The notes under the pieces are model-generated. The model did not search any database. It saw nothing but the letters and a program-made list of their open reading frames with translations, and was not told the DNA's origin. This document shows, one piece after another, positions 12,010 to 22,378 of a stretch of 64,000 bases of DNA. The DNA is from Narthecium ossifragum (taxonomy: Eukaryota > Streptophyta > Magnoliopsida > Dioscoreales > Nartheciaceae), in contig OY986965.1 in NCBI GenBank assembly GCA_963920575.1, positions 14,212,290-14,276,289 on the forward strand. The letters run 5' to 3'. Position 1 is the first letter of the stretch; every line of letters begins with the position of its first letter. The position numbers and the translations under genes were made by a program.

Positions 12010-12313
12010 GATCGATCCTTCTTGAGGAAGGATCGATCCCTCTGGGTTGGTCATGCTACACCCGATGAAGGATCGATCCTCTGCTTGGAGAAGATCGATC
12101 CTGGGTCTTGGGTTGCATGGTTACCCTACGTCGCGAGAAGGATCGATCTTCCTGGGAGGAAGGATCGATCTTTCTTGGTGCGACCAGAAGGGTGCCCTCT
12201 GTCTCGAGAAAGATCGATCTTCCTGGGAGGAAGGATCGATCTCTAAAGCTTGACAGTGAGGGAAGGCTCACTGTTACTTAAAAGATCGATCTTTTCTTAG
12301 GAAAAGATCGATC
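12010..12313. repeat. Palindrome array 2 of the solo LTR, downstream of TATA
   Basis: Ten GATCGATC cores start at 12010/12031, 12071/12093, 12141/12163, 12212/12234 and 12284/12306. The within-pair step is 21 or 22 bp. Successive pairs start 61, 70, 71 and 72 bp apart. Confidence 0.9.
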
Positions 12314-13573
12314 CTTTAGTAGCAGAGAGGATTTTTTTTTTCATGGCTTTTGCCCGCGGGGCTTGGTATGCTGGTTTTTCCTTACCGCTTTATACCTTGT
12401 ACATATGTTTAAGCATGTTAGCCCTATAATAGGGGCAGTGGTGAACCGGGGGAGTGATGACTCCCGGGATGTTTAGAATAAACGGGCGAGCAGCCCTACA
12501 GCTTTCCTTAGCCTCGCATACCGGCGTGCACCGAGGGCTTTATCTGTGATATATGTGAGCTGTTGTTTGCGGGGCTGCTTCCCGGTGTAGGTTTTGTGGT
12601 GGACTGCTGGCAGTTGGTGGTGGTACGACTGCAGCAGTCCCTAAACCTTATTTATTTGTTCACCACCCCGGGCCGGTAGGGTGCCGTGCCCAGACCTTGT
12701 TATTTATATCATCACATATTGTTGCATGCTTACATGTATTATCCTACGCATGTCCATAGCATGCATTGTGTTGTGTATTAGTTGCATCTGTGTAGGGCGT
12801 TGCCGATCCGGGGTTTTCAGGTATCCCGGATCTAGCTCTAGGACCGTTGCGGGTAGCTTGGTCCAGGATTCGATTTGTAGTATTCAGTCGCTTTCGATGA
12901 TTAGATGACCTGAATACATGTTGTTTCATGTTTAGAGGTCGTGTCGACTTCAAGTTGTATCCGAAGTGTAGCCGGAGTCCGGTGTTCCTAAACTCTTGGC
13001 AGGAGAAGTGCCTGCCTAGCGGTGTCCTGGCCCGCCAAACAGTGTTCTGTGTCCTGTTGAGAGTATGCAGTGTTTTGGGCCTGCGTTCACAGACTTTCGG
13101 TAGGGTTATGGGACCCTTGTATACACCTAGGGTAGACTTGGGGGCGACATTGTTGTGTTCCCTCCCATGTGAGCGTCGTAGTGTAGTGTCCATGCTGAGC
13201 TTAGTGCTCACTCCTACCCGGGCTACGTTTTGTAGGTGCTGGCGCTAGCTCTTCTTTGGTCGTCCCTACCGGGTCGGTGTTTGGTGACGCGGCGGCGTCT
13301 GGCGGTGCTTGAGGAGCGGCGATCTGTTGTACCCTTTTTGTTATAGATAGTCTCCTACGGGAGTGATAAATGTATAATTTCCCTATTTGTGGACTTGTAT
13401 TTATATCAGTTTAGTTTTTGGAGATCTGTAATTGTATGTTAATACAGGATGATTATGAATTGCTAGGGTAACCACTACGATTAGAGGGAAACCTCGCCAA
13501 AATTTCCGCAGTAGGTTAGGTTCCGCTTCGTGTCGCCCGGCCCGGTTGGGCCTACGCAGGTCGGGGCACGACA

Positions 13574-14019
13574 TGAAATATACTCGTTCATGGATGGATA
13601 TTCGGGGTATAAGCAAATTTATATCGCCGAGAACGATGTTTATAAAACAACGTTTAGATGTCCAGGATCACTTGGTAGCTATGAATGGGTTGTTATGCCC
13701 TTTGGTCTAAAAACTGCTAGTGCTACTTATCAGTGAGCGATGAATTTGATTTTCCATGATATGATCGGCCAATTTGTAGAAGTTTATGTCGATGATATTG
13801 TGGTAAAATCACCATTTATGGCCGATCACTTTTCTCAATTGATCAAAGCTTTTGAGCGAATGAGAGAGTATAATTTAAAATTAAATCCCATAAAGTGTGC
13901 ATTTGGGGTACAAGCAGGAAACTTTCTTGGTTTTCTCGTTCATCAGCGAGGAATAAAACTCGACCAAAATAAAGCAAAGTCTATTATTGAGTCTAGTCCT
14001 CCAAAGACTAAGAAAGAAC
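13574..14019 (+). pseudogene. Element B reverse transcriptase, middle part
   Basis: It continues the RT cut at 11329: MDGYSGYKQI, MPFGLKTASATYQ, then a TGA at 13734-13736, then the catalytic box YVDD (VEVYVDDIVVKSP) and FLGFLVHQRGI. The Copia insertion interrupts it after KKEL at 14019, and the frame resumes at 25374. The stop is consistent with a CGA to TGA change. Confidence 0.88.
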
Positions 14020-15283
14020 TGAAGGTCCAAGAGGGGGGGTGAATTGGACTCTTTTCGAAAAACTAGATTGATGGAAAGTTCAGATAGAAAAAGATCTAAC
14101 AGCTTGAATACTTGTAAACGAAATGAACCTTAGCTACAACAGCATGCAAGAATTAAATGAAGGAGAGGGTTAGAGAGATAACACCGTTTTATAGTGGTTC
14201 GACCCAACTCTTGGTCTACGTCCACTTCTCTCAAGGCTCTCCTTGAGGTTCCACTACTTGCAAATTCTTTACAAGCTTTTCCTCCAAGCTTCCTGGTTCT
14301 TGGTGACCTTACAATCACAGCCACTTGCTGTTGAACAACTCTCAAGATACTTCTTCACACTTGAAGAAGGTTTACAAAGGTTTTAGCTCAAAGAGAATAA
14401 GTAGAAATCTTTCCTATAATTTGCTCAAATGATCTCAATAATAGTGATTAAAGTTCTTGCAAGTTTACATGAAGGAACTACTTATAGATGGGCTTCAACC
14501 AGCTCAACAAGGAGGTCCAACGGCTCCCTACAACTCTCCAACGGCTAGTTTTTTTACTCTGCGCGCTGCTGGCAGTCGATCCATGCATCGTCCATCACGT
14601 ATAAAAAACTCAGCATTTTTGCTCGACGGTCGATCCATGCATCGTCCGGCACGCTCACGGTCGACCGTGACATCGACCGTCACATCGTCCGTGAGCCTCT
14701 ATTGAGAAGGTCGCTTCCCAGGGTCGATGCTCGGATCGACCGTCGCTCCTTGATATTTCTTCATATATGTGCCACGGTCGACCGCCACATCGACCGTCGC
14801 ATCGTCCGTCAGCCTCTATCAAGAAAAACGCTTCCCACGGTCGATGCACCGATCGACCGTCGCGTCTTTACTTCCTTCATTGATGCGCCACGGTCGACCG
14901 CCACATCGACCGTCACATCGTTGATGAATGCATGAAAGTGCATTCTAAATAGCCTTATAACCATCTCAATTGCTAGATTATTATCTTTAATCAACATCTT
15001 TATTCCTATTTTTATATCTATATGTTGCTTCACATAGTTGTTTGGAAAATGCAGGAAAAAGGAGAAAAGAAGCTGAAAAGAGTGCATGGATCAACTTTAA
15101 AGATTAATCTGTACCTGCTCATGAAGAATCAGATTATGTTCCATATATGGTTGGAAAGCTCTTGAAGTCTAGATTCTGGAGAATTTTACGGTTCGTGATT
15201 CCGAGTTTCCTAGAGGAAGTTACGACAATTTTAGTACCGATGGCGCAGTCTGAATGGCAGCACAGTAAATAAGCTGGAAGTCC

Positions 15284-15634
15284 GAGCGATCCGCCGATCG
15301 ATCGGACTACGCAGAAACGTGACAGAACCTATTTTTTTTGACTGAACGAAGTCCGATCGATCTCTCCATCCCTCCTAAGGGGTCCGATCGATCCGACACC
15401 AATGGTCCGATTGATCGGATTCGGGAAAAGCCAAAAACAGCGGATTTTTACTCAACCGATCGATCCAACACTCATAGTCCGATCGATCGGACTTGGGAAT
15501 TAAAGGTTGACAGAACGTATGCTTTTTAGAGGAGCAGAGTTCGATCGATCCGTCCATCGATCGGACTCGGGCGTAAATAGAAGTTGGAGATTTCAATGAG
15601 TCCGATCGATCCAACATCCCGAGGAGGATCGATC
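15284..15634. repeat. Palindrome array of the Athila solo LTR
   Basis: GATCGATC or near variants start at about 15296, 15355, 15386, 15409, 15458, 15481, 15543, 15555, 15604 and 15627. Four steps are 23 bp and others are 31, 12 or 46-62 bp. Flanks extend the cores to TCCGATCGATCGGAC. The array ends 54 bp upstream of TATAAATA. Confidence 0.85.
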
Positions 15635-15687
15635 GGACGTTCCCAGTGAATTAAATCAACGGTTTTGATTTAACCCGAGTTTAGGCC

Positions 15688-15695
15688 TATAAATA
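15688..15695 (+). promoter_or_regulatory. TATA box of the Athila solo LTR
   Basis: TATAAATA in GGCCTATAAATAGG, a strong plant TATA context. Confidence 0.6.
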
Positions 15696-16799
15696 GGATA
15701 CTTAGGGTTATCAAAAGGGATCTTTTGGAGGACTTTTTGGCAGCGTTTGGAGGCGAGGAGAAGGGTTCCAGGCTTGGTTTTCTTTTCTTATTTCTTCTTT
15801 ATTTCTCCATTAGTTTTGTTGCCCTCATGATGAACATGAGTGGCTAGTTTCTTTTCTCAGGTACCGATGTAGCCATAACTGAATCATTCTATGTTATTGG
15901 ATCATGATTATTTTATCAGTTTATTTTCCTTGTTTCATTCATTATTATAACTGAGATCTTAAATACCTTTATCTGGCCAATAAAAGTATTATAGATTGTT
16001 TTATGTGAGATTGGGCGAGGGTTCATTCCCTAATCTTGCAGGATGTATGAATGAATGAGTTTATGTCGAGGCCGGGTTCAAGCTAAGAGTATTCTTGGTT
16101 CATAATTGTTCTTCAGAGCTTAATGGATTCTTGATTAACACTTAGTTATGGGTTTATTAGCTAGGGTTAATTGAGGGTACTTGGTGAAGACCGCGGCCGA
16201 ACGGATCATCATACCGGAAGAACGAGCCCTTGGAATTAAACTGAGATCTTGATTGATTCAAAGCATAGAATGAGGATGTTATGGTGAAATCGGAACCTTA
16301 GTATTCATCCATCATATTTTCATCGTTTTCTTATTTCGTTATTAGATCATCTATCTTCGAGACTTCATATTTCTTATTTTCCCTTCCTTATTTTCTTTCT
16401 TTTCTGTTCTTTAGCATTTCACTCTAATAATCTTTACAAATCTCTGTGGGTACGATACTCGTCTTACTACTATACTGATTGCACCGATTCGTATACTTGC
16501 GAGATATAAAATTTATTCATCAATCGTCCGTAAGCCTCTGTCAAGAAAAACGCTTCCGACGGTCGATGCACCGATCGACCGTCGCGTCAATACGCATATA
16601 GCCAAGTATGAACCATTCACTACGGTCGATCCATGGATCGACCGCCACATTCCCACGGTCGATCCTTGCATCGACCGTCAGTACAAAAATGACTTAAATA
16701 TTGAATTTTAGATTTCCAATTAAAGGGGTAATAAATATTAAACATATATTTTATCATTTAATGTATATTGGCATCATGAAAACAAGGTTAGGATCAACA

Positions 16800-16814
16800 A
16801 TCTCCCCCTTTTTG
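16800..16814 (-). other. Polypurine tract of element F
   Basis: The minus strand reads AAAAAGGGGGAGAT directly before the 3' LTR, the usual start of plus-strand DNA synthesis. Confidence 0.75.
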
Positions 16815-17347
16815 ATGATGACAATCCTTTTAAATGTGATGATAAAATATTTTGACTCCCCCTTAACCAATGCATCCTTTTCTTCCAAAAAATGTGTTAT
16901 AAAGTTAATTTTCAAGATGCACATAAGTCATATATCTTTAAAATGATATTAAATGTTCCATTCAAGATATGTTGACATAATGGTTTGGATTTTGGCATGT
17001 TCACTTCTTTTCAATAACAACATTTAAGCTTTCATGAAGTGATTTCATATTGAATTATAACATTGTAACATTGTATTAATACATCATAGCAATATCCAAA
17101 CCACATCTGCATTTCATTCAAAAGATTCCAACATTTTCATACAACACTTCCATTCAAAATTATTTGGAAAACTTTGAACTTACAAGACTTTCATTTCAAA
17201 ACAAAGTTTTTCAAAATACAAAAGTAAGAAATGTAGAAATATAGGGCTTTTGTTCACATTCATCACATCACACTTTTTCTCCCCCTTTGGCATTATCAAA
17301 AAGAGGTAAGGAGGATGGGGAATTAGGATCAATCACTAGAGGCTTGC
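16815..17347. other. Element F 3' untranslated region
   Basis: AT-rich sequence between the extra ORF and the polypurine tract. I see no coding frame or repeat worth naming. Confidence 0.6.
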
Positions 17348-18565
17348 TTAAGGAGTGCTAGGTGGAAATTCATTCTTGATATAGGCGAAAATCTCGTCAA
17401 GTTGCTGAGACATCTTGGCTTGATCTCCGGTGATCGTTACTTGGGAAGTCTTGATGTCTCCCAGACTTAGTTCCATTCTTCCCATTCTAGCTTCGAGATC
17501 ATCAAGCCTTTGTGTCGTGGTGCGACGAACTCGGCTACTAGATGATTCTCCTTGATCACCTTCAGGTAAAGGCTCGCCCCCTAAGTTTTCTGCTTCATGC
17601 TCTTCTTGGGGCTCATCATCTTCATCGGCACTGAGATGAGGCCAACTGAGGCCTAAAGCTCGTTTGGCGGCCTTCATCCTCTTGTAGGTTGACTTGTTGA
17701 AGGGTTCAGAAAGGGGTTTGCGTTCATCATCGGCTAGGTTTAGGGTGAGGGCTTTGAAAATGTTTGTTAGAAGCCCCCCAAATGGAAGTGATTGCCTAGC
17801 ATTTAGATTAAGCATCTCCTTGATAATGAGATAACCTAGGTTAAGAGGTTTCTTCCTAACCATGCAAGAAAGAACATAGGCATGGATAGGTTTCAAATTA
17901 TCATGATGGCCAAGTTTAGGAAATAGGTTTGTTTCTAGGAAGTGGACAAGCTCCCTAAATTGTTGGTTTAGACTATTTAGATCTATAGGGTTTTTCTCAA
18001 CTAGTAGAGGCTTAAGGATTGCCTTTCTTCCTAGTTTATCCTTATCAGCTCTATTTAGATCCTCATGAGAAGTAAAGTAAATGCACTCTCCTGAATTAGG
18101 TGCATTTAGTAACTCATTCAACCATTCTATGGTAATTTTGAATTCATTACCATAGACATAGCTAGTAATAGCTACATAACCTTCATAATCTATATCCTCA
18201 GTCATATTGCAGTAAAAATACCTAACCATTTCGGGATAGATGTATTGAGGCATCTCTAAGAATTTATTCCATCCCATATCAGTGAAGAATTGTTCAACTA
18301 CATGTTTTTTGTTTAATAGCAATTGTAAAGCTCTACCAGAGACTACGAATTTGTCCTTAAAATCGGGCCAGGTTTTATACCTCTCCATATCTAGGAAGAA
18401 GTACTCGTCGTAGGAAGGGGTAGGTTGAGGATTGGATGAAGAACCTCCTTGAGCTCCTTTGGCTTTCTTTGCTCCGGATGGCTTCTTTAAGACTGCCTTT
18501 TTCCGTTTCCCAGGTGGACTTGGTTCCTCAGGTGAAGGAGGACCAGCATTCTTGGTGCGAGCCAT
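17348..18565 (-). CDS. Extra ORF of element F, Transposase_32-like protein with coiled coil
   Basis: This is an intact frame of 405 codons after pol, in the place where SIRE elements carry their env-like ORF. The N-terminus is basic (KRKKAVLKKPSGAKKAKG), a likely nuclear signal. Residues of about 60-290 resemble, from memory, the putative plant transposon protein domain (Transposase_32 in Pfam), with the pattern YPEMVRYFY and a V.G..F.IT..WLNELL core. The C-terminal 60 residues (RLDDLEARMGRMELSLGDIK) have heptads typical of a coiled coil. I see no signal peptide or membrane helix, so it does not look like an envelope protein. Its function is unknown. That it stays open while gag-pol is frameshifted is notable but could be chance. 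Confidence 0.65.
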   Translation of the reverse strand: MARTKNAGPPSPEEPSPPGKRKKAVLKKPSGAKKAKGAQGGSSSNPQPTPSYDEYFFLDMERYKTWPDFKDKFVVSGRALQLLLNKKHVVEQFFTDMGWNKFLEMPQYIYPEMVRYFYCNMTEDIDYEGYVAITSYVYGNEFKITIEWLNELLNAPNSGECIYFTSHEDLNRADKDKLGRKAILKPLLVEKNPIDLNSLNQQFRELVHFLETNLFPKLGHHDNLKPIHAYVLSCMVRKKPLNLGYLIIKEMLNLNARQSLPFGGLLTNIFKALTLNLADDERKPLSEPFNKSTYKRMKAAKRALGLSWPHLSADEDDEPQEEHEAENLGGEPLPEGDQGESSSSRVRRTTTQRLDDLEARMGRMELSLGDIKTSQVTITGDQAKMSQQLDEIFAYIKNEFPPSTP

Positions 18566-18769
18566 TGTGCACCAGCTTGTTAGGGTTTTGAGTGGGAAGG
18601 AGGAGATAGGTTTGAGAGAGAGAGGAGGAGTAGTGGCTGCGGGCGTTTTGAGAAGCTAGGGCACGGTCGAACCAGTGAGGAATGAAGGGTTTGATCGGGA
18701 GTTATAAGGGGAGATTGGAGTGGAAAAGACGAAAAAGCCCCTACTTAAGTTGTCACACTGTCCGTGGCG

Positions 18770-19040
18770 GTCGACCGTAGGAACTTGGCGGTCGACCGTC
18801 GCGAGCGTTTTGTGTAGAAAGGAATAGCCGACGGTCGATCCGAATACTTTGCGGTCGACCGTCGCACACATTTTATGTAAAAACCATCGCACGGTCGATC
18901 CAACGAAGTTGGCGGTCGACCGTGGCACACAAGGGGTTTAAAAATGACATCCCACGGTCGATCCGAGGAACTTGGCGGTCGACCATCCAGTGCGAAGGTA
19001 CGCACGGTCGACCGTCAAGAAGGCTGGATCGACCGTCAGT
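18770..19040. repeat. TCGA palindrome array between pol and the extra ORF of element F
   Basis: It holds five pairs of GGTCGACC or GGTCGATCC motifs. Within each pair the TCGA centres are 20-21 bp apart (for example GGTCGATCC, 12 bp, GGTCGACC). It lies upstream of the extra ORF on the minus strand and could serve as its promoter region. Confidence 0.8.
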
Positions 19041-19248
19041 CCCAGAAAGTGAGTTTTGAAATTCAATTTAAAATCATTTTTAAATCAAAACATCACAAAT
19101 CTTTGCAAGCACGTGTAACTAAATATTATGAGACAAAAGTCACTCATTAATCATGATATTAACTTTATTTACCAAAATTTAGCATTCAAGTTGAATATGG
19201 TATGAAAAGCAGTTAAAGAGATGACCATACCTTTTCCTTTTAGCTCCT

Positions 19249-22200
19249 TTATTTTGGACGTCCATTGGACATCCCAAGCTCCCTTAGTACATAGAGAATT
19301 CTGTCTTCACTCAAGGGATTGGTTAGAATATCTGCAATTTGATGTTCGGTGCTAACAAACTCAAGTGCAATATCTCCTTTTTGTGCAGGATCACGAAGGA
19401 AATGATGTCTAATTTCTATGTGCTTTGTTCTAGAATGCAGGATGGGATTTTTAGATAAGTTTATGGAACTAGTGTTGTCACATCTAATGGACATTTTGCC
19501 TACATGTTTGTTGTAATCTTCCAATTGCATTTTCATCCAAAGTAATTGTGCACAACAACTACCCGCCGCAATGTATTCCGTTTCGGCGGTGGATAAGGCA
19601 ACTGAATTTTGCTTCTTGGAGAACCAAGAAACAAGTGCATGACCAAGAAAGTGACATGTACCACTTGTGCTTTTTGTATCAAGTCTACATCCGGCAAAAT
19701 CCGCATCGTAGTAGCCAATTAAATCAAAAGATGATCTTCTAGGATACCACAAACCATAATTTTGGGTTCCTATTAGATATCTAAAGATTCTCTTGACCGC
19801 AACCAAATGAGATTCCTTAGGACAAGATTGATATCTAGCACAAAGGCAAACACTAAACATGATGTCCGGCCTACTAGCGGTCAAATAGAGTAAAGAACCA
19901 ATCATCCCTCTATAAAGTGTTTGTTCAACAGGTTTCCCATCTTCATCCTTGTCTAGTTTTAGTGTTATACACATGGGGGTTATATAAATTTTGGATTCTA
20001 CAAAATCATATTTCTTGAGTAGTCTCTAGTGTATTTAGCTTGATTAATAAAGATCGCTCCTCGAGTTTGCATGATTTGTAAACCAAGAAAATAATTGAGT
20101 TCACCCATTAAACTCATCTCAAACTCACTTTGCATGCATGTGGAAAATTCTTCACACAGTTTATCATTTGTAGAACCAAAAATGATATCATCAACATAAA
20201 TTTGAACCAAGAGCAAATCTTTGCCTTTTGATTTGGTAAACAATGTAGTATCAATTTTTCCTCTACAAAAATCATTATACATCAAGAATTTGCTAAGGGT
20301 TTCATACCAAGCTCTAGGAGCTTGTTTTAATCCATACAAGGCTTTAGTGAGTTTGAATACATGATTCTTCAATTTATAGTCTTCAAAACCGAGGGGTTGT
20401 TCAACATAGACTTCTTCTTTTAGTAAACCATTCAAGAAGGCACTCTTAACATCCATTTGATATAATTTGAAATCTTTGTAAGATGCAAAAGCTAGAAGTA
20501 GTCTTATTGCCTCAAGTCTAGCTACCGGTGCAAAAGTCTCATTAAAATCAATTTCTTCTTGTTGATTGAAACCTTTTGCAACTAGTCTAGCTTTATTCCT
20601 TGTAATTGTTCCCGATTCATCCATTTTGTTTCTAAACACCCATTTAATACCTATAACGGGATGATCATGAGGTCTAGGTACCAAATTCCAAACTTCATTT
20701 CTTTCAAATTGATTCAACTCTTCTTGCATTGCTAGGATCCAATGATCATCCTCTAGTGCTTCCTCTATCGTTTTAGGCTCAATTTGAGATAAAAAGGCTA
20801 GATTTGCACAAGTATTTAATAAAGATCTAGTTTGGATTCCTCTTGATGGTTCACCAATTATCAATTCCTTTGGGTGCGAAGATGCATACTTCCAATCCTT
20901 TGGCAACTCATGATGTTGATCACTAGGTATAATCTCAAGGGATTCCTCAAATCTAACATTCAATTCTTCAACATCATTTTGGGTTTCATCCAATAAGTCT
21001 TTTGATTTGTCATTTGGGATTTCCTCATCTTTACCATTATCAATTCTACTAGGAATTAAAATCATTTCATCAAATGTAACATGCATTGATTCTTCAACCA
21101 CCAAAGTCCTTTTATTGAAGACTCTATAACTTTTGCTTCTTCCCGAATATCCAAGAAAAACTCCTTCATCGGATCTAGCATCAAATTTTCCAAGACTATC
21201 CTTGCCATTGTTCAAGATAAAACATTTGCAACCAAAGGCTCTAAAGTACCCAATATTTGGAATTCTTCCTTTCCAAAGCTCATAAGGGGTTTTCTTCAAA
21301 ATGGGTCTTAAGGTTACTCTATTTATCACATGGCAAGAAGTATTGATTGCTTCTGCCCAAAAGTACTTAGGAAGATTATTTTCACATAATAAAGTTCTAG
21401 CCATGTCTTGTAGGGTTCTATTTTTCCTTTCCACAACACCATTTTGTTGAGGGGTTCTAGGTGAAGAGAAGTTATAGGAAATCCCGTTGTCATTACAAAA
21501 CTTTTCTAGATGGGAATTCTTGAATTCTCCTCCATTATCACTTCTAATGCATGTAATGAGAATACCTTTCTCATTTTGGACTCTTCTACAAAAGTTGGTG
21601 AATTCCTCAAAGACTTCATCTTTGTGTGCAAGGAAAATCACCCATGTGAATCTAGTGTAGTCATCTACTAAAACAAATCCATATGAGCTACCACCTAAGC
21701 TAGTTGGTTTAGTAGGCCCAAAAAGGTCCATATGAATGAGTTCTAATGCTCGTGTGGTAGAAACTACATCTTTAGACTTGAAAGAGGATTTTACTTGTTT
21801 TCCTCTTTGACATGCATCACAAATCTTGTCTTTCTCGAATTTGATCTTGGGAAGTCCAAGAACAAGGTCTTTTCGAGAGAGTTTGGAAATTAAATCCATG
21901 TGAGCATGTCCAAGTCTTCTATGCCATAACCATGAATTATCATTTAAAGCACTAAGACATAGATCATCATGACAAACAAGATCATTTAGATAAAATGTGT
22001 ATACATTACCATCACGATGACCTACTAGCAAGATTTTATCACTAAGAGCATTCTTAACATAGCATTTTGAATCTTCAAAAATAACTTTGTTACCTCTATC
22101 ACATAATTGACTATTGCTAAGCAAGTTATGTTTCAAGCCTTCAACTAAGAGAACATTTTCAATAATAATGGAAGAGGTTTTACCAATATTACCAATGTCA

Positions 22201-22358
22201 ATAATTTTTCCTTTTCCATTATCTCCAAAAGTTACCATTCCTTCATCTTTAGATTGAAGGGTTGAGAACATGCTCCTTTCACCCATCATATATCTTGAGC
22301 ATCCACTATCAAGGTACCATCTTTTAGCCTTTGAGTTGGTCTTAATCTTGGATCTCAT
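19249..22358 (-). pseudogene. Element F pol: protease, integrase, RT, RNase H (one frameshift)
   Basis: The 786-codon frame (22358-19998) holds the protease ([10 protein letters not shown]), the GAG-pre-integrase zinc site ([10 protein letters not shown]...CDACQRGK), the integrase triad ([24 protein letters not shown]) and RT ([36 protein letters not shown]). A one-base loss near 20026 shifts the frame. RT end and RNase H follow in the frame 19974-19249 (SRPDIMFSV, YYDADFAGC, STAETEYIAAG, TKHIEIRHHFLRD). All catalytic residues that I can check are present. The shift makes the copy defective as it stands, though a sequencing error cannot be excluded. Confidence 0.92.
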
Positions 22359-22378
22359 GCAATCCTACAAATAGGAGA

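Larger units (their letters stand above)
11330..13573 (+). mobile_element. Chromoviral solo LTR inserted in element B RT (TSD TGAAA)
   Basis: It begins TGTGAGGACCCG and ends GCACGACA, 2244 bp, with the 5-bp duplication TGAAA at 11325-11329 and 13574-13578. RT coding resumes directly after it. The same LTR family occurs at 47680-49865 as the LTR of element C. A more distant subfamily occurs at 53317-55750 and 58868-61307. The shared block around tcctacccgggct and the word tagatagtctcctacgggag mark the 3' half of all of them. TATAAA at 11663-11668 is the likely promoter. It contains two palindrome clusters. Small ORFs in it, rich in DRS and IDP triplets, are by-products of the GATCGATC motifs. 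Confidence 0.92.
14922..16522 (+). mobile_element. Athila-family solo LTR nested in the Copia LTR (TSD ATCGT)
   Basis: It begins TGATGAATGCATG and ends TTCATCA, 1601 bp. The 5-bp repeat ATCGT flanks it at 14917-14921 and 16523-16527. Removing it restores the continuity seen in the right Copia LTR. It is the same family as the element A LTR (5600-7191), in opposite orientation. TATAAATA at 15688-15695 lies just after its palindrome array. Confidence 0.92.
14020..16799 (-). repeat. 3' LTR of element F, split by an Athila solo LTR
   Basis: It begins TGAAGGTCCAAGAGGGGG on the plus strand and ends ..GGATCAACA. The two parts, 14020-14921 and 16523-16799, match the right LTR. They contain imperfect 24-mers of the type GGTCGAT-N6-ATCGACC. 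Confidence 0.9.

Noticed and set aside
12022..12271. Open frames with repeated DRS, IDP and GSI triplets (also near 48214-48690)
   Set aside because: These are the translation of GATCGATC motifs in all frames and both strands; they do not follow codon use of the real genes and lie in LTRs.
12010..12313. CRISPR-like array
   Set aside because: The repeats are 8-14-bp palindromes with partly conserved spacers in a plant LTR; there are no cas genes, and the genome is eukaryotic.
14570..15090. Frames with STVTSTV and SMHRP repeats (also 24673-25246, 18656-19005)
   Set aside because: By-products of the GGTCGACCGT arrays in the Copia LTR, not proteins.
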